Shown: positions 28,001-35,700, numbered from the stretch's first letter. The stretch: DNA of 64,000 bases from Clostridiales bacterium (GCA_015069495.1 SVIN01000001.1:45711-109710), one strand, 5' to 3'. Numbers and translations are program-made. Notes: generated from the letters alone by a model not told the origin.

Positions 28001-29352
28001 ACTTCTTTGGTGTAACCATCACAACCATTTGCACAAGTATAGGTTTTCACACCCTTTTGAATACAAGTAGGTTGTATGGTAATCGTACCATTGTCATATG
28101 CATGCCCAAACGCAGAGACACTCATTGTATAGCTCACCCCGCACCCACGCTCACATGTGTAAGTTTTCACACCATTTTTAGTACATGTAGGCTGAGTAGT
28201 TATAATACCACTATCATAATCATGCCCAAGCGCAGATATACTTATTTTGTAGCTATCTCCGCACCCATGTATGCAAACATAAGTTTTTTCGCCCGTTTGG
28301 GTACAAGTAGGTTGCGTGGTAATTGTACCACTATCATAAGCATGTCCCAACGCTGAACCTATGTCTACCTGCGTATCGGATATTCCGCAATTATTGTTAC
28401 AAATTGCTGTCTTTGTACCATCCTTTGTACATGTTGCATCAAGGTTGGATACATAGTTTGTATAGCTATGCCCCACTGCTGAACCGACGTCTGTCTTTGT
28501 ATTAAAGGTTCCGCAATTATTGTTACAGCTTGCCGTCTTTGTACCATCCTTTGTACATGTTGCATCAAGGTTTGATATGTAGTTTGTATAGTTATGCCCA
28601 AGAGCAGGTACCGACACTGTTTTACCACCACAACCATTTGCGCACGTAAAAGTTTTCACGCCTTCTGTGGTACAACTAGGTTGCGTTATAATCTTACCAT
28701 TATCATAAATGTGACCAAGCGCGCTCAATTCTTCTGTATAGAATTCCCCGCAAACGCAAGTAAAGGTTTTCGCACCTTTTTTCGTACAAGTAGGTTGTGT
28801 AGTAATCGTACCTTCGTCATAATCATGCCCGAGCGCTGGTAATTCTTCCGTATAACCTGCACAGCCGTTCGCGCAGGTGAAGATTTTTACACCTTTATCT
28901 TCACAAGTAGGTTGCATAGTAATCGTACCATCGTCATAAGCATGACCAAGCGCTGGTATCTCTTTCGTGTAGGAATTCCCACAAGAGCAAGTAAACGTCA
29001 TCACGCCAACCTCTTCACAAGTAGGTTCGCTTGTAATCACACCATCATCCTGCTCGTGCTCATGTACGTCCGCACTGCTATCACTAGAAGAGTCTTTCTC
29101 CGATACGGAAGAATCTTCCTCGTTTATGGAAGAGCTATCTTCTGCAATAGACGAAGAGTCTTCTTCGCTCACCGACGGACTTTCCATTTTGGAATTTTCC
29201 TCCTTTACCGAAGAATTACCTTGACTCCCCTCGATGGATTGTTGCACGTTCAGCAAAGAGTCAATCGAGTCTGCAAAATCATCTAATGCACTACACGCCG
29301 AAAACGCGCCCATACAGAGACAGGACAGTAAAATAAGCCAAAGTTTTTTCAT
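25006..29352 (-). CDS. BspA-like leucine-rich surface lipoprotein with Cys-pair modules
   Basis: A 1,448-residue secreted lipoprotein. Signal peptide MKKLWLILLSCLCMGAFSAC with lipobox Cys20; a Ser/Glu/Asp-rich linker to about 100; about 13 modules of 30-40 residues with paired cysteines (PTCTKKGAKTFTC, ending ALGH) to about 615; a beta-rich insert (about 620-745); two more Cys modules; then BspA-type leucine-rich repeats of about 23 residues (TSIGDYVFAGC, NVIIGNSVKRIGDSAF) from about 880 to 1400; and a short tail ending YNWYKL. BspA proteins bind host or other bacterial surfaces; that role is inferred. Four modules are near-identical 117-bp DNA repeats. The start at 29352 follows AAGGAGG; an upstream ATG at 29445 lies inside the structured leader and is rejected. 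Confidence 0.9.
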   Translation of the reverse strand: MKKLWLILLSCLCMGAFSACSALDDFADSIDSLLNVQQSIEGSQGNSSVKEENSKMESPSVSEEDSSSIAEDSSSINEEDSSVSEKDSSSDSSADVHEHEQDDGVITSEPTCEEVGVMTFTCSCGNSYTKEIPALGHAYDDGTITMQPTCEDKGVKIFTCANGCAGYTEELPALGHDYDEGTITTQPTCTKKGAKTFTCVCGEFYTEELSALGHIYDNGKIITQPSCTTEGVKTFTCANGCGGKTVSVPALGHNYTNYISNLDATCTKDGTKTASCNNNCGTFNTKTDVGSAVGHSYTNYVSNLDATCTKDGTKTAICNNNCGISDTQVDIGSALGHAYDSGTITTQPTCTQTGEKTYVCIHGCGDSYKISISALGHDYDSGIITTQPTCTKNGVKTYTCERGCGVSYTMSVSAFGHAYDNGTITIQPTCIQKGVKTYTCANGCDGYTKEVPALGHDYITHEAQAETCLEIGWDTYKTCSRCDYNEYVEISALGHDYITHEAQVETCLEIGWDTYKTCSRCDYNEYVEIPALGHDYITHEAQAATCLEIGWDAYKTCSRCDYNEYVEIPALGHDYIVHEAQAETCIEIGWDTYDTCSRCDYTTYQEIPATGHKLLCNVEQEIANYTMQNDVNNPFNISGNQITSTNKAHNSSSTYIIVAQREVTLELQYKVSSESGWDYLIIKHNDTQKVKDSGTSTTSFTSLAIEMKSGDRVEITYSKDSSQSKGSDCAWVQIITPATDFIVMEEQVDATQENIDSMLSCTENVCCIICEDVLVEALGHDYIVHEAQAATCLEIGWDTYNTCSRCDYNDYVEIPAMGHSYTNYIFNNDQTCVVDATKTAYCNHNCGETDTVVLENTALGHVFAKGVCDRCHDLQTKGLKYVLNSDNASYTVKGIGTCTDTVIYIPYQYNNLPVVSIGDKAFRDCNSLVRVELPDSITSIGDSSFNNCQSLTHIVIPDSVMSIGSAVFSGCDNLTYTIENNLKYLGNNKNPYLYLAGTTLNTITTATVQNGCRFIGYQAFYQHSSLTQISLPSTVKVVAEQAFYYCRALQSIGLQMSVTEIGNSAFKACDSLQRIYMSELVTNIGNEAFTWCENLKTVYYYGSIGSWCNITFGDDYSNPLFYADLWYVNDSLVYTKLIIPNTVTEIKAYAFYGFNSFTNVIIGNSVKRIGDSAFQGTNITSVNIPDSVTSIGDYVFAGCWYVTSVIIGSSVQNIGDGVFSGCERLTGVTVNADNTAYQAINGNLYSKDGTILLQYMKGKTETSFKIPDGVTSIRPDAFRLADLTSVEIPNSVTTIGEYAFGNCKLTSIKIPNSVTLIGNGAFSYCSRLQHVEIGNGLTSISQSMFYYCISLTSVVIPDSVTLIDMFAFDDCVSLTNVVIGTSVKLIMSFAFNNCEDLTSVTFKDTTTWYRMRATTDWENPVGGTQVNVTNTSNNAAYLTDESYNWYKL
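27540..27995 (-). repeat. Near-identical 117-bp tandem repeats inside the BspA-like gene
   Basis: Four successive 39-residue modules (GHDYITHEAQAETCLEIG start) are almost identical at the DNA level, with the word CTTGCGCTTC recurring every 117 bp at 27726, 27843 and 27960. A fifth copy lies apart near 26990. Such repeats can expand or contract by recombination. Confidence 0.85.
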
Positions 29353-29370
29353 AAAAACCTCCTTGAAATC

Positions 29371-29402
29371 AAAAAGTACCGCTTCGCAAAACGAAACGGC
29401 AC
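29371..29402 (-). terminator. Leader terminator (attenuator) before the BspA-like gene
   Basis: On the minus strand GTGCCGTTTCG pairs with CGAAGCGGTAC (11 bp, two G-U pairs) around TTTTG and is followed by T5. It ends 6 bp before AAGGAGG of the gene, inside its own leader. Confidence 0.65.
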
Positions 29403-29536
29403 CATGTAAAAATGTCTTTTTCGCTTTGCTGCGATACAATTCCATAAACTATGTAACAAAAAGATTTATGTAACGCGAAAAGGTACACTTCTACCCAAGA
29501 AGTATACTTTTTGTCACACAGTTAAATTGTATCGCA
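29403..29536 (-). promoter_or_regulatory. Structured 5' leader with antiterminator, candidate riboswitch or attenuator
   Basis: The predicted transcript starts at about 29535. Outer stem P1: 29525-29536 with 29430-29441, 12 bp perfect. P2: 29507-29522 with 29448-29463, 16 bp with two G-U pairs. P3: 29498-29507 with 29483-29492, 10 bp. The A5G of P2 can alternatively extend P3 through CTTTT. Directly after P1, 29419-29429 (GCAAAGCGAAA on the minus strand) can pair with 29386-29396 (TTTCGTTTTGC) and would break the terminator hairpin. No known riboswitch class is recognised. Confidence 0.6.
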
Positions 29537-29541
29537 AATCT

Positions 29542-29570
29542 ATTCTACCACTTTTTTCCACGTATGTCAA
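29542..29570 (-). promoter_or_regulatory. Promoter of the large BspA-like gene
   Basis: TTGACA, a 17-nt spacer ending AAAAAAGTGG, and TAGAAT on the minus strand. The promoter of the second BspA-like gene (46131-46159) is nearly the same. Confidence 0.85.
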
Positions 29571-29595
29571 TACTTTTTATGAAATAAAAATAACC

Positions 29596-29621
29596 CCGCG
29601 GAGCGAATGTTCGCTCCGCGG
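29596..29621. repeat. GC-rich palindrome between rplS and the BspA-like gene
   Basis: CCGCGGAGCGAA, TG, TTCGCTCCGCGG: a perfect 12-bp stem, with TTATTTTTATTTC on its minus-strand side. Possibly a second rplS terminator. Confidence 0.6.
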
Positions 29622-29633
29622 AGATTTCCATAA

Positions 29634-29671
29634 GCAAAAAAAAGAACCGTCCTTGACTTTGGACAGTTCTT
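29634..29671 (-). terminator. rplS terminator
   Basis: AAGAACTGTCC and GGACGGTTCTT pair on the minus strand, followed by T6 and further T residues, 21 bp after the rplS stop. Confidence 0.9.
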
Positions 29672-29692
29672 TCTTTTTCGATGTGTATCGAC

Positions 29693-30037
29693 TTAAATTT
29701 TTTCCTTAACTTTTGCTGCTTTACCGGTAAGACCGCGAAGATAATACAACTTAGCTCTTCTAACTTTACCCTTTCTAACAACCGTGATGGATGCAATTTT
29801 GGGCGAGTGAATAGGATAAGTTTTTTCTACGCCTACGCCATAAGAAATGTGGCGTACGGTGAAAGTTTCGGAAATGCCGCCGTTCTTCTTTGCGATTACG
29901 ACGCCTTCGAAGTTCTGGATACGTTCCTTACCGCCTTCGATAATCTTGTAGCCTACCTTAATGGTGTCACCTACGTTGAATGCGGGAACTTCGGATTTCA
30001 TGCTTTCAGCGTTGATAGCTTCGATAATTCCTTTCAT
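29693..30037 (-). CDS. rplS: 50S ribosomal protein L19
   Basis: A 114-residue large-subunit protein at the 30S-50S interface. Signature blocks: [22 protein letters not shown], split here as FNVGDTIKV and GGKERIQ, then [14 protein letters not shown] and [17 protein letters not shown]. Usual length. GGAGG precedes the ATG. It is a single-gene unit with its own promoter, leader and terminator. Confidence 0.98.
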   Translation of the reverse strand: MKGIIEAINAESMKSEVPAFNVGDTIKVGYKIIEGGKERIQNFEGVVIAKKNGGISETFTVRHISYGVGVEKTYPIHSPKIASITVVRKGKVRRAKLYYLRGLTGKAAKVKEKI

Positions 30038-30059
30038 TTTAGACTTTACCTCCGTAATT

Positions 30060-30126
30060 TACGAAACGTTCATAACCCGCTGCGTGATTCCTCATCACGC
30101 CCATTCAAAAAGGCAGCGGAACGCTC
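30060..30126 (-). ncRNA. L19 leader-like structured 5' UTR
   Basis: Upstream of rplS the minus strand forms stacked stems: CGTTC with GAACG, CCGCTGC with GCAGCGG, and an apical GCGTGAT-GAGG-AATCACGC hairpin. L19 autoregulatory leaders are known in Bacillota at this position; the assignment is by position and shape. Confidence 0.6.
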
Positions 30127-30139
30127 GAAGTCAGCAAAT

Positions 30140-30168
30140 ATTATATATAATTTTCACCACAATAGCAA
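30140..30168 (-). promoter_or_regulatory. rplS promoter
   Basis: TTGCTA, a 17-nt spacer and TATAAT on the minus strand, just upstream of the structured leader. Confidence 0.75.
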
Positions 30169-30206
30169 GCGTTTTTGCATGCTTTTTGGAAATTTTTTAA
30201 ATTATT

Positions 30207-31253
30207 TTAGAGTTGGGTCGCGAACAAGTAGACGTAATACGCGACAAAGCTTGCCAACATCACGATACCGCCCCAGCGTTTCACCTTATGGTCTTTCATA
30301 TACCCAAACACCGCCAACAGTGCCGCCGCCCCAAGCGCAATAATACCGTCCACCACGAAAGAGGAACTGAACGATAAGGGTAAAATCGCCGCCGTCAAAC
30401 CCAACGTACGCAATACGTTGAACACGTTACTGCCTACGATATCGCCCACCGCGATATCCGTTTCCCCTTTCTTCGCCGCAACTACGCAGGTCACAAGTTC
30501 AGGTAAGGAAGTCCCGATTGCCACCACCGTCAAACCAATGACGTTTTCAGGGATACCGAGTTCAGTAGCAATTACTTTTGCCGCGGGAATAACCCCAAGC
30601 AACGCCCCTACAACCACCAACGCCAAACCGACGACGGTAATCATAATCAAAAACCAACCGTATGCTTTCATTTTTTCATACCAAACGCCGAACTTGGTTG
30701 CAGGTTGTTTCCCGTTTCCTTCCTCGAAAACCGCTATCGTATGCGAAGTGTCAATCCCTTCCCTCTGCGGTTTTTTCTTGCTTTCCTGCACGGCATACCA
30801 AACCAAAAAGCCCATATATGCCAAGGACAGAAGAAACATAATCCAACCGTCCAAAATTCCCAGCTGTCCATCGATTCCGCCCAACAAAAGCACCAAAATA
30901 CTTGTTCCCAACAGTACGGGGAAGTCGAATTTTAACGCGCTTTTTTGCACGGTCAGCGGGCAAATCACCGCCGCCAAGCCTAAAATCAACAAGATATTGG
31001 TGATATTACTGCCCAACACGTTGCCGATGGCAAGGTCGCCGCTCCCCTGCGCCGATGAAATAACCGATGTTGCAAGCTCCGGCGCGCTTGTACCGAACGA
31101 TACGATAGTCAAACCGATAATTAAGGTGGGAACGCGTAATTTTTCCGCAATCCCTGCCGCGCCGTCTACAAACCAATCCGCGCCTTTTACCAAAAACACA
31201 AAACCGATAAGCAGAGCGGGTATTGCCACCCAAATACTTTCAATCCAATCCAT
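30207..31253 (-). CDS. Calcium/sodium antiporter of the CaCA family (YrbG-like)
   Basis: A 348-residue inner-membrane exchanger with about ten helices. The two inverted alpha-repeats are clear: GTSAPELATSV with GNVLGSNITNI in the first half and GTSLPELVTCV with GDIVGSNVFNV in the second; the glutamates and asparagines there bind the cations. A cytoplasmic charged loop with ESKKKPQREG joins the halves. AGGTCC precedes the ATG after GGAGG. It probably exports Ca2+ in exchange for Na+ or K+. The weak upstream -10 (TAAAAT near 31290) lacks a good -35. Confidence 0.93.
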   Translation of the reverse strand: MDWIESIWVAIPALLIGFVFLVKGADWFVDGAAGIAEKLRVPTLIIGLTIVSFGTSAPELATSVISSAQGSGDLAIGNVLGSNITNILLILGLAAVICPLTVQKSALKFDFPVLLGTSILVLLLGGIDGQLGILDGWIMFLLSLAYMGFLVWYAVQESKKKPQREGIDTSHTIAVFEEGNGKQPATKFGVWYEKMKAYGWFLIMITVVGLALVVVGALLGVIPAAKVIATELGIPENVIGLTVVAIGTSLPELVTCVVAAKKGETDIAVGDIVGSNVFNVLRTLGLTAAILPLSFSSSFVVDGIIALGAAALLAVFGYMKDHKVKRWGGIVMLASFVAYYVYLFATQL

Positions 31254-31342
31254 GACGGACCTCCAAAAAAATTCTTACTTTATTATTTTACCATATTTTG
31301 CAAAAAAAACAAAGCGTTTTATCCCCCATTGTCTGGTTTTTC

Positions 31343-31371
31343 TTGACAAGTTGTCCGCCTTGCCGTATAAT
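31343..31371 (+). promoter_or_regulatory. Promoter of the cation efflux gene
   Basis: TTGACA, a 17-nt spacer and TATAAT, 55 bp before the ATG at 31427. Confidence 0.85.
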
Positions 31372-31426
31372 GGAAAAGTATCGCGCATATATATACGCGT
31401 GTATTTTAATATGGAAAGGAAGATTT

Positions 31427-32593
31427 ATGACCAATTTTCTCATTCGCCTATTCATAGGTAAAAATCAAGACCCCAACAACGTAGCCGTGCGCGGAAAATA
31501 CGCTTCGCTTGCAGGTTTTACGGGGATTTTACTGAACGTATTGCTGTTTGCAGGCAAGCTGACCATGGGTATCCTCGCAGGGTCAGTGGCAATCATCGCC
31601 GACGCATTTAACAATATCTCCGACGCGGGTTCGTCCATCATCGCTTTGATCGGGTTCCGCTTGGCTTGCAAACCCGTGGATAAAGAACACCCTTTAGGAC
31701 ACGGTCGGTTGGAATACGTTTCGGGGTTTATTGTGGATATGTTGATTATCCTCGTCGGTTTCGAACTGTTTACTTCGTCCATTGATAAAATCAAGGATGC
31801 CGTTCCCCCGCAAGTAGGTAACGTAACCTTGTGTATTTTGGGCGTTGCCATCTTGGTGAAGCTGTGGCTGTTTTTCTTCTACAATAAAATCGGAAAAATT
31901 ATTTCGTCAAGTTCCATCAAAGCTTCTGCGTTTGACAGCCTTTGCGACTGCGTTGCCACAACTTTGGTTATGGTATCCGCGATTGTTGCCCGTCAGTGGA
32001 ACATCGCCATCGACGGCTGGGCGGGAATTTTGGTTGCCGCGTTCATTTTGTTTACGGGTATCAAAGCGGCGAAAGAAACCATTGACTTGTTACTTGGCTC
32101 GCCCCCCTCGCCTGAATTTATCGATGGGATTTATGATTTTGTAAAAGCTTATCCCAACGTCATTGGGATTCACGACGTTATGGTACACGATTACGGCCCC
32201 GGCAGACAAATCGTTTCCTTCCACGCGGAAGTCCCCGCGGATTCCGATATTAATATCGCGCATGAAGAAGTAGACCAACTGGAACGGGATATGCACGAAA
32301 AATTCGGCTGTATCGTGACCGTACACCTTGACCCCATCGTGATGAACGACCCGCTCGTCAATGAAATGCACGATATCGCGGTACAGTCCATCCGTGCCGT
32401 TGACCCCGCATTTTTGTTGCACGATTTCCGTATGACCATCGGGGAAACCAATATCAATTTAATTTTCGATTTGGTCATCCCGACCGATTGCAAAATGTGT
32501 TCCGCTGAAGCGGAAAAAGCGGTAAAGGAAGAAATTTCCAAACGGAGAGAAAATTGTTTCTGCGTGATCCGCGTCGAACATCCCTTTGTGTAA
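31427..32593 (+). CDS. Cation diffusion facilitator (CDF) family transporter
   Basis: A 388-residue divalent-metal exporter. Six helices begin at about 27; the metal-site motifs are IIADAFNNISDAGS in helix 2 and HPLGHGRLEYVSG after helix 2, and a second acidic pair lies in helix 5 (FDSLCDCVATT). The C-terminal cytoplasmic domain (about 220-300, ending HVHLDP-like VTVHLDP) is typical. An extra C-terminal stretch of about 75 residues with MCSAEAEKAVKEE follows. Substrate could be Zn, Fe, Mn or Co. ATG at 31427 follows GGAAAGGAAG; an upstream ATG at 31298 overlaps the promoter. Confidence 0.93.
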   Translation: MTNFLIRLFIGKNQDPNNVAVRGKYASLAGFTGILLNVLLFAGKLTMGILAGSVAIIADAFNNISDAGSSIIALIGFRLACKPVDKEHPLGHGRLEYVSGFIVDMLIILVGFELFTSSIDKIKDAVPPQVGNVTLCILGVAILVKLWLFFFYNKIGKIISSSSIKASAFDSLCDCVATTLVMVSAIVARQWNIAIDGWAGILVAAFILFTGIKAAKETIDLLLGSPPSPEFIDGIYDFVKAYPNVIGIHDVMVHDYGPGRQIVSFHAEVPADSDINIAHEEVDQLERDMHEKFGCIVTVHLDPIVMNDPLVNEMHDIAVQSIRAVDPAFLLHDFRMTIGETNINLIFDLVIPTDCKMCSAEAEKAVKEEISKRRENCFCVIRVEHPFV

Positions 32594-32594
32594 G

Positions 32595-32625
32595 AAAAAA
32601 GTTCTGCTTTTGGCAGAACTTTTTT
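32595..32625 (+). terminator. CDF gene terminator
   Basis: AAAAGTTCTGC, loop TTTTG, GCAGAACTTTTTT, directly after the stop. Its A-run also provides T6 for the converging minus-strand gene. Confidence 0.85.
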
Positions 32626-32630
32626 ATGCT

Positions 32631-33428
32631 TTATTCACTTTTTATAGCCGAACCCGTGAAATATAAACCCAGCATCAACAAGACGTCAACTATCAAGAAT
32701 ATGATTACAGGAGTCATCCGCGTGTCTCCCCATGCAACGGCAAATCCCCAGCCCGTCAAGTTGCACACAAACATAAGCCCTGCATACAAACCCGCAATCA
32801 CCGCGGGTATAATGGCAAGTCCTTTCATGCCAGGCATCATCAATACTGCCGCCATCACGCCAAACGCAACCGCCAACAGCATGTTTTGCCCTGCGTGTAA
32901 ACACATGCAAAGGAAGACGAGGAATTTCGACGTCGTAGCCCCGTCCCCGAAACGATAATTTTTCCACCCGGGAAAGCGTCCTTCCTCTTTAAACATATAT
33001 CTCCATTGTTCTATAAAATCTTTCATGGTTACCCACAGCGCCAATATCGTCAACGCCAAAAACGCCATGCCAAGCGCTTTCTTGGAAATCGCGCCGAAGG
33101 ATTTTAACATCAACGTCACACCAAGGATAAGGAAGATAAACAATTGTAAGTATTCTTCACGGGTAAAAGATATCAGTGCTCTATTTCCCACTGCTGATGA
33201 CGAGAGAAAATACTGCACCATTTCATCAAACGACAAATTATGACTGCCTCTCATTGTAAAAGCTTCCGTTACAGGAAAAGATAAGTATAAATCAACACTT
33301 AAATTATCATTTTTAAATCGCAATTCCATTACTCCGCATGCATTCCAAGCAAAGAAAAATTCAAAGAAACAAAGCAGAGCAAAAGAAATCAATAAGAGTC
33401 CGCCAAATAAATAAAAAGATTTTTTCAT
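32631..33428 (-). CDS. Uncharacterised polytopic membrane protein
   Basis: A 265-residue protein with about six or seven hydrophobic helices and an extracytoplasmic loop of about 55 residues after helix 1 (NACGVMELRFKNDN to the next helix at about 110). No known motif. ATG at 33428 follows the stop of the gene at 33433 by 4 bp, with AGGGG inside that gene, so the two are coupled. An ORF extension to 33506 lies within the upstream gene and is rejected. The pair probably forms one membrane system of unknown function. Confidence 0.7.
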   Translation of the reverse strand: MKKSFYLFGGLLLISFALLCFFEFFFAWNACGVMELRFKNDNLSVDLYLSFPVTEAFTMRGSHNLSFDEMVQYFLSSSAVGNRALISFTREEYLQLFIFLILGVTLMLKSFGAISKKALGMAFLALTILALWVTMKDFIEQWRYMFKEEGRFPGWKNYRFGDGATTSKFLVFLCMCLHAGQNMLLAVAFGVMAAVLMMPGMKGLAIIPAVIAGLYAGLMFVCNLTGWGFAVAWGDTRMTPVIIFLIVDVLLMLGLYFTGSAIKSE

Positions 33429-33432
33429 ACCG

Positions 33433-33993
33433 TTATACCCCTTCCGTAATGGCACAGAACGTAAAGAAATAAGCGACGCATAAAGACGCATGGAAGCCCG
33501 AAGCAATCAGCAACACCATCATCAAAATGCGCAACGGCGTTTTCATAGAAACCGCCAGTTCTTTTAAGAGTGTGCACGCCGCCGTCACAAGTACGGCGCA
33601 TACACCAAGAAAGGCACTGATACAGTCCATGTGCAGCCATTTCATACTGCCAAAGCCAAGAAGTTGAAAGAAATTATTATAATCGCTTTCCGTGACCCAC
33701 CCATCAGTAAAACACGTCCACCAAGACGGCATTTGCCAATACTCGGGATACAGCCCCATATTTCTGGAAATTTTCAATCCCCAAGGGATCATACTCAGCC
33801 AAGTCAACAACGCCACCAAGAGAAGAGGAACAGCCGTCAACAGCCCTGCATTAGGTAAAAACAGTGAAATCGAAATTGCCCCAAACAAAACCAGCAATAC
33901 GCCTTGAAACAACACGTCTTTTGACAGATGCATTGACCAAATCGCCATCACAAAGCCCAACAGCGCAAAAATTGCATATTTTCTTTTTGCCAT
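33433..33993 (-). CDS. Uncharacterised membrane protein, coupled to its neighbour
   Basis: A 186-residue protein with about five helices: two at the N-terminus, one or two in the middle and two at the C-terminus, with a Trp/Tyr-rich outside loop (LYPEYWQMPSWWTCF). No family recognised. AGGAGG precedes the ATG and a clear promoter lies at 34025-34053. It is followed without a gap by the membrane protein at 32631-33428. Confidence 0.75.
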   Translation of the reverse strand: MAKRKYAIFALLGFVMAIWSMHLSKDVLFQGVLLVLFGAISISLFLPNAGLLTAVPLLLVALLTWLSMIPWGLKISRNMGLYPEYWQMPSWWTCFTDGWVTESDYNNFFQLLGFGSMKWLHMDCISAFLGVCAVLVTAACTLLKELAVSMKTPLRILMMVLLIASGFHASLCVAYFFTFCAITEGV

Positions 33994-34024
33994 ATCTACC
34001 TCCTAAATAACATATATTGTCAAT

Positions 34025-34053
34025 ATTTTACCACTCTTGGATATATTTGTCAA
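34025..34053 (-). promoter_or_regulatory. Promoter of the two-gene membrane protein unit
   Basis: TTGACA, a 17-nt spacer ending AGAGTGG, and TAAAAT on the minus strand, 32 bp before the start. A second TTGACA overlaps the start region. Confidence 0.8.
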
Positions 34054-34060
34054 TATTTCC

Positions 34061-34106
34061 CCGAAAAAAATGAACACCCCGAGGAAAAAATTCCTTGAGG
34101 TGTTTT
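34061..34106 (-). terminator. Terminator of the zinc-ribbon membrane protein gene
   Basis: AACACCTCAAGGAA and TTCCTCGGGGTGTT pair on the minus strand, followed by CATTTTTTTC. Confidence 0.8.
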
Positions 34107-34110
34107 ATGT

Positions 34111-34896
34111 TTATGATTTTTTACGCTCTGCACGTATTCCTTTCCCCATACACAAGGAAATTCCGCCAAACACAAACGCATTTGCTAATGCATACACAAC
34201 GAGTATCGTCAAGTCTTCGCCTATCAAATAATAGCACACTGAAGCCACCAATTGCATTGCGGTTAGTATCGAAGAAAAGACACTCAACTTCGAAAAATAT
34301 TTCGCGGAGAAGAGCCCCAAACCGAGAACAACGCATTCCACCGCAGGGAAAGCCGTCATTGCCACAAGACAGTAAGTTTGCCAAGCATTTGGATATTCTG
34401 CTAACACAGGCAATGTCATAAGGAAGCTTCCTACCCATGCAAGCATATTCAATAACATCAAGAACATCGCAAGAAGATTGACAATTGCCCTTGAACGCGA
34501 CGCTTTTACCATCAAGAGCACCGCTAACAATATATATGCACAATAGGTCCACTGTAAAATCTCGTTGAGCGCCAACTCAATATCAAATTCACTGATTATG
34601 TATGTAAAAACACCAGGTATCAATGCATATATCAAGCAAAGTATCCCCGCAAGCACGTACCAACCGTTTTTCTTTTTGGCGATAGCTTTCGCCTTGTTCT
34701 TAGACTTCTTAGGCAAATCCGCGCTAAGGAGTGAGGAGATGGGTTGCGATTGACCCGTTTCCCGCATTACATACGCAACGTTCGGGTTTTGAGGGTCACG
34801 CAAATAATAAGGCGCGTCACATTGCACCGTGAGATCCAACCCACAGTTTTTACAAACGCCGTTTTTCAATTTTGTACGACAAATGGGACATTTCAT
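34111..34896 (-). CDS. Zinc-ribbon membrane protein
   Basis: A 261-residue protein starting with a C4 zinc ribbon (CPICRTKLKNGVCKNCG, residues 3-19), then a soluble linker with a Lys/Ala-rich segment (KKSKNKAKAIAKKK) and about six helices from residue 78. Function unknown. The zinc ribbon plus membrane layout resembles the small gene at 5685-5981. GGGAGC precedes the start. It has its own promoter and terminator. It belongs to a cluster of four single membrane-protein units on the same strand (32.6-35.6 kb). Confidence 0.75.
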   Translation of the reverse strand: MKCPICRTKLKNGVCKNCGLDLTVQCDAPYYLRDPQNPNVAYVMRETGQSQPISSLLSADLPKKSKNKAKAIAKKKNGWYVLAGILCLIYALIPGVFTYIISEFDIELALNEILQWTYCAYILLAVLLMVKASRSRAIVNLLAMFLMLLNMLAWVGSFLMTLPVLAEYPNAWQTYCLVAMTAFPAVECVVLGLGLFSAKYFSKLSVFSSILTAMQLVASVCYYLIGEDLTILVVYALANAFVFGGISLCMGKGIRAERKKS

Positions 34897-34945
34897 TCTT
34901 ATACTGCTCCCTTGACAAATCTAACCAAACGTTACCATTTCTATT

Positions 34946-34974
34946 ATCATACCACTTTTTTTATCCCTTGTCAA
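34946..34974 (-). promoter_or_regulatory. Promoter of the zinc-ribbon membrane protein gene
   Basis: TTGACA, a 17-nt spacer ending AAAGTGG, and TATGAT on the minus strand. Confidence 0.8.
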
Positions 34975-34984
34975 CTATTTTATG

Positions 34985-35019
34985 AAAAACACCCCAAAGA
35001 TATTTCTCTTTGAGGTGCT
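34985..35019 (-). terminator. Terminator of the membrane protein gene at 35025
   Basis: CACCTCAAAGA and TCTTTGGGGTG pair on the minus strand and are followed by T5. Confidence 0.85.
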
Positions 35020-35024
35020 GATTT

Positions 35025-35639
35025 TTAATTGTCGGTAAAGGCTTTTCCTAAGATGAATAAACCGCCGATGAGAAGTGCGTTAAGGATTAAATTCATCGCA
35101 GTTACGCCAATGATTGGTATAAAATTAGCAAAAAATAACACAAGGACAAGTTCAACAACTTGGATGGCAGCAGGCGCAAAATACAACCCGCCAAATGCAT
35201 CTTTCAAAAGCATAATCCCCGCCATCCCGCCAAACGCCATAATAGGAAACAATTGAAGGAATACACTTAACCAAGCCTTCCACGTATTCAGTTGATGGTA
35301 TTTTATCATGTTGATAAAGTTCATCAAAAAAGTTATACACTCCGATAAGGTAAGCAATGCGAAGAAGATTATCAAAACGATATCGTATGTTCCATTTCCC
35401 ACGAACGCATTCGCTATACAAACCAACCCTATCAATATCAGCATAAGATTGACTAGAGCCACACCCCACGACTCTTGTATATATATTTTGAATATTTGAA
35501 ATCCATATCTTTTGAATATTTGAAATCCATATTCTCTAAACCCAAAAGCACTCCATATCGGATCTCCAATACACGCAATCACCGCATAGGCAATCAATAA
35601 TATGCCCGCACCTAAGTATAACATACTTTTTTTCGTCAT
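35025..35639 (-). CDS. Uncharacterised membrane protein with a 24-bp internal duplication
   Basis: A 204-residue protein with about five helices. After the first helix an 8-residue unit is duplicated (EYGFQIFK then RYGFQIFK), matching a 24-bp direct repeat at 35486-35509 and 35510-35533. No family recognised. Start is preceded by AAGGAGAAAATT. Its promoter is at 35672-35700. Confidence 0.75.
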   Translation of the reverse strand: MTKKSMLYLGAGILLIAYAVIACIGDPIWSAFGFREYGFQIFKRYGFQIFKIYIQESWGVALVNLMLILIGLVCIANAFVGNGTYDIVLIIFFALLTLSECITFLMNFINMIKYHQLNTWKAWLSVFLQLFPIMAFGGMAGIMLLKDAFGGLYFAPAAIQVVELVLVLFFANFIPIIGVTAMNLILNALLIGGLFILGKAFTDN

Positions 35640-35671
35640 AATTTTCTCCTTGGTTAAAATTGGTTAGGTAT

Positions 35672-35700
35672 ATGATACTACCTTTTTTCTGGCTTGTCAA
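35672..35700 (-). promoter_or_regulatory. Promoter of the membrane protein gene at 35025
   Basis: TTGACA, a 17-nt spacer ending GGTAG, and TATCAT on the minus strand. Confidence 0.8.

Noticed and set aside
25006..29352. Reading the Cys-pair modules as true zinc fingers or ferredoxin clusters
   Set aside because: The modules are in an exported protein and follow the pattern found in BspA-like surface proteins; metal binding is not implied.
29430..29536. Known riboswitch classes (T-box, SAM, c-di-GMP, TPP) in the BspA-like leader
   Set aside because: None of the conserved cores, such as the T-box GGTGGTACCGCG, is present; the leader is therefore reported as unclassified.
30418..31461. 347-codon plus-strand ORF
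   Set aside because: Antisense to the calcium/sodium antiporter gene and running over the CDF promoter.
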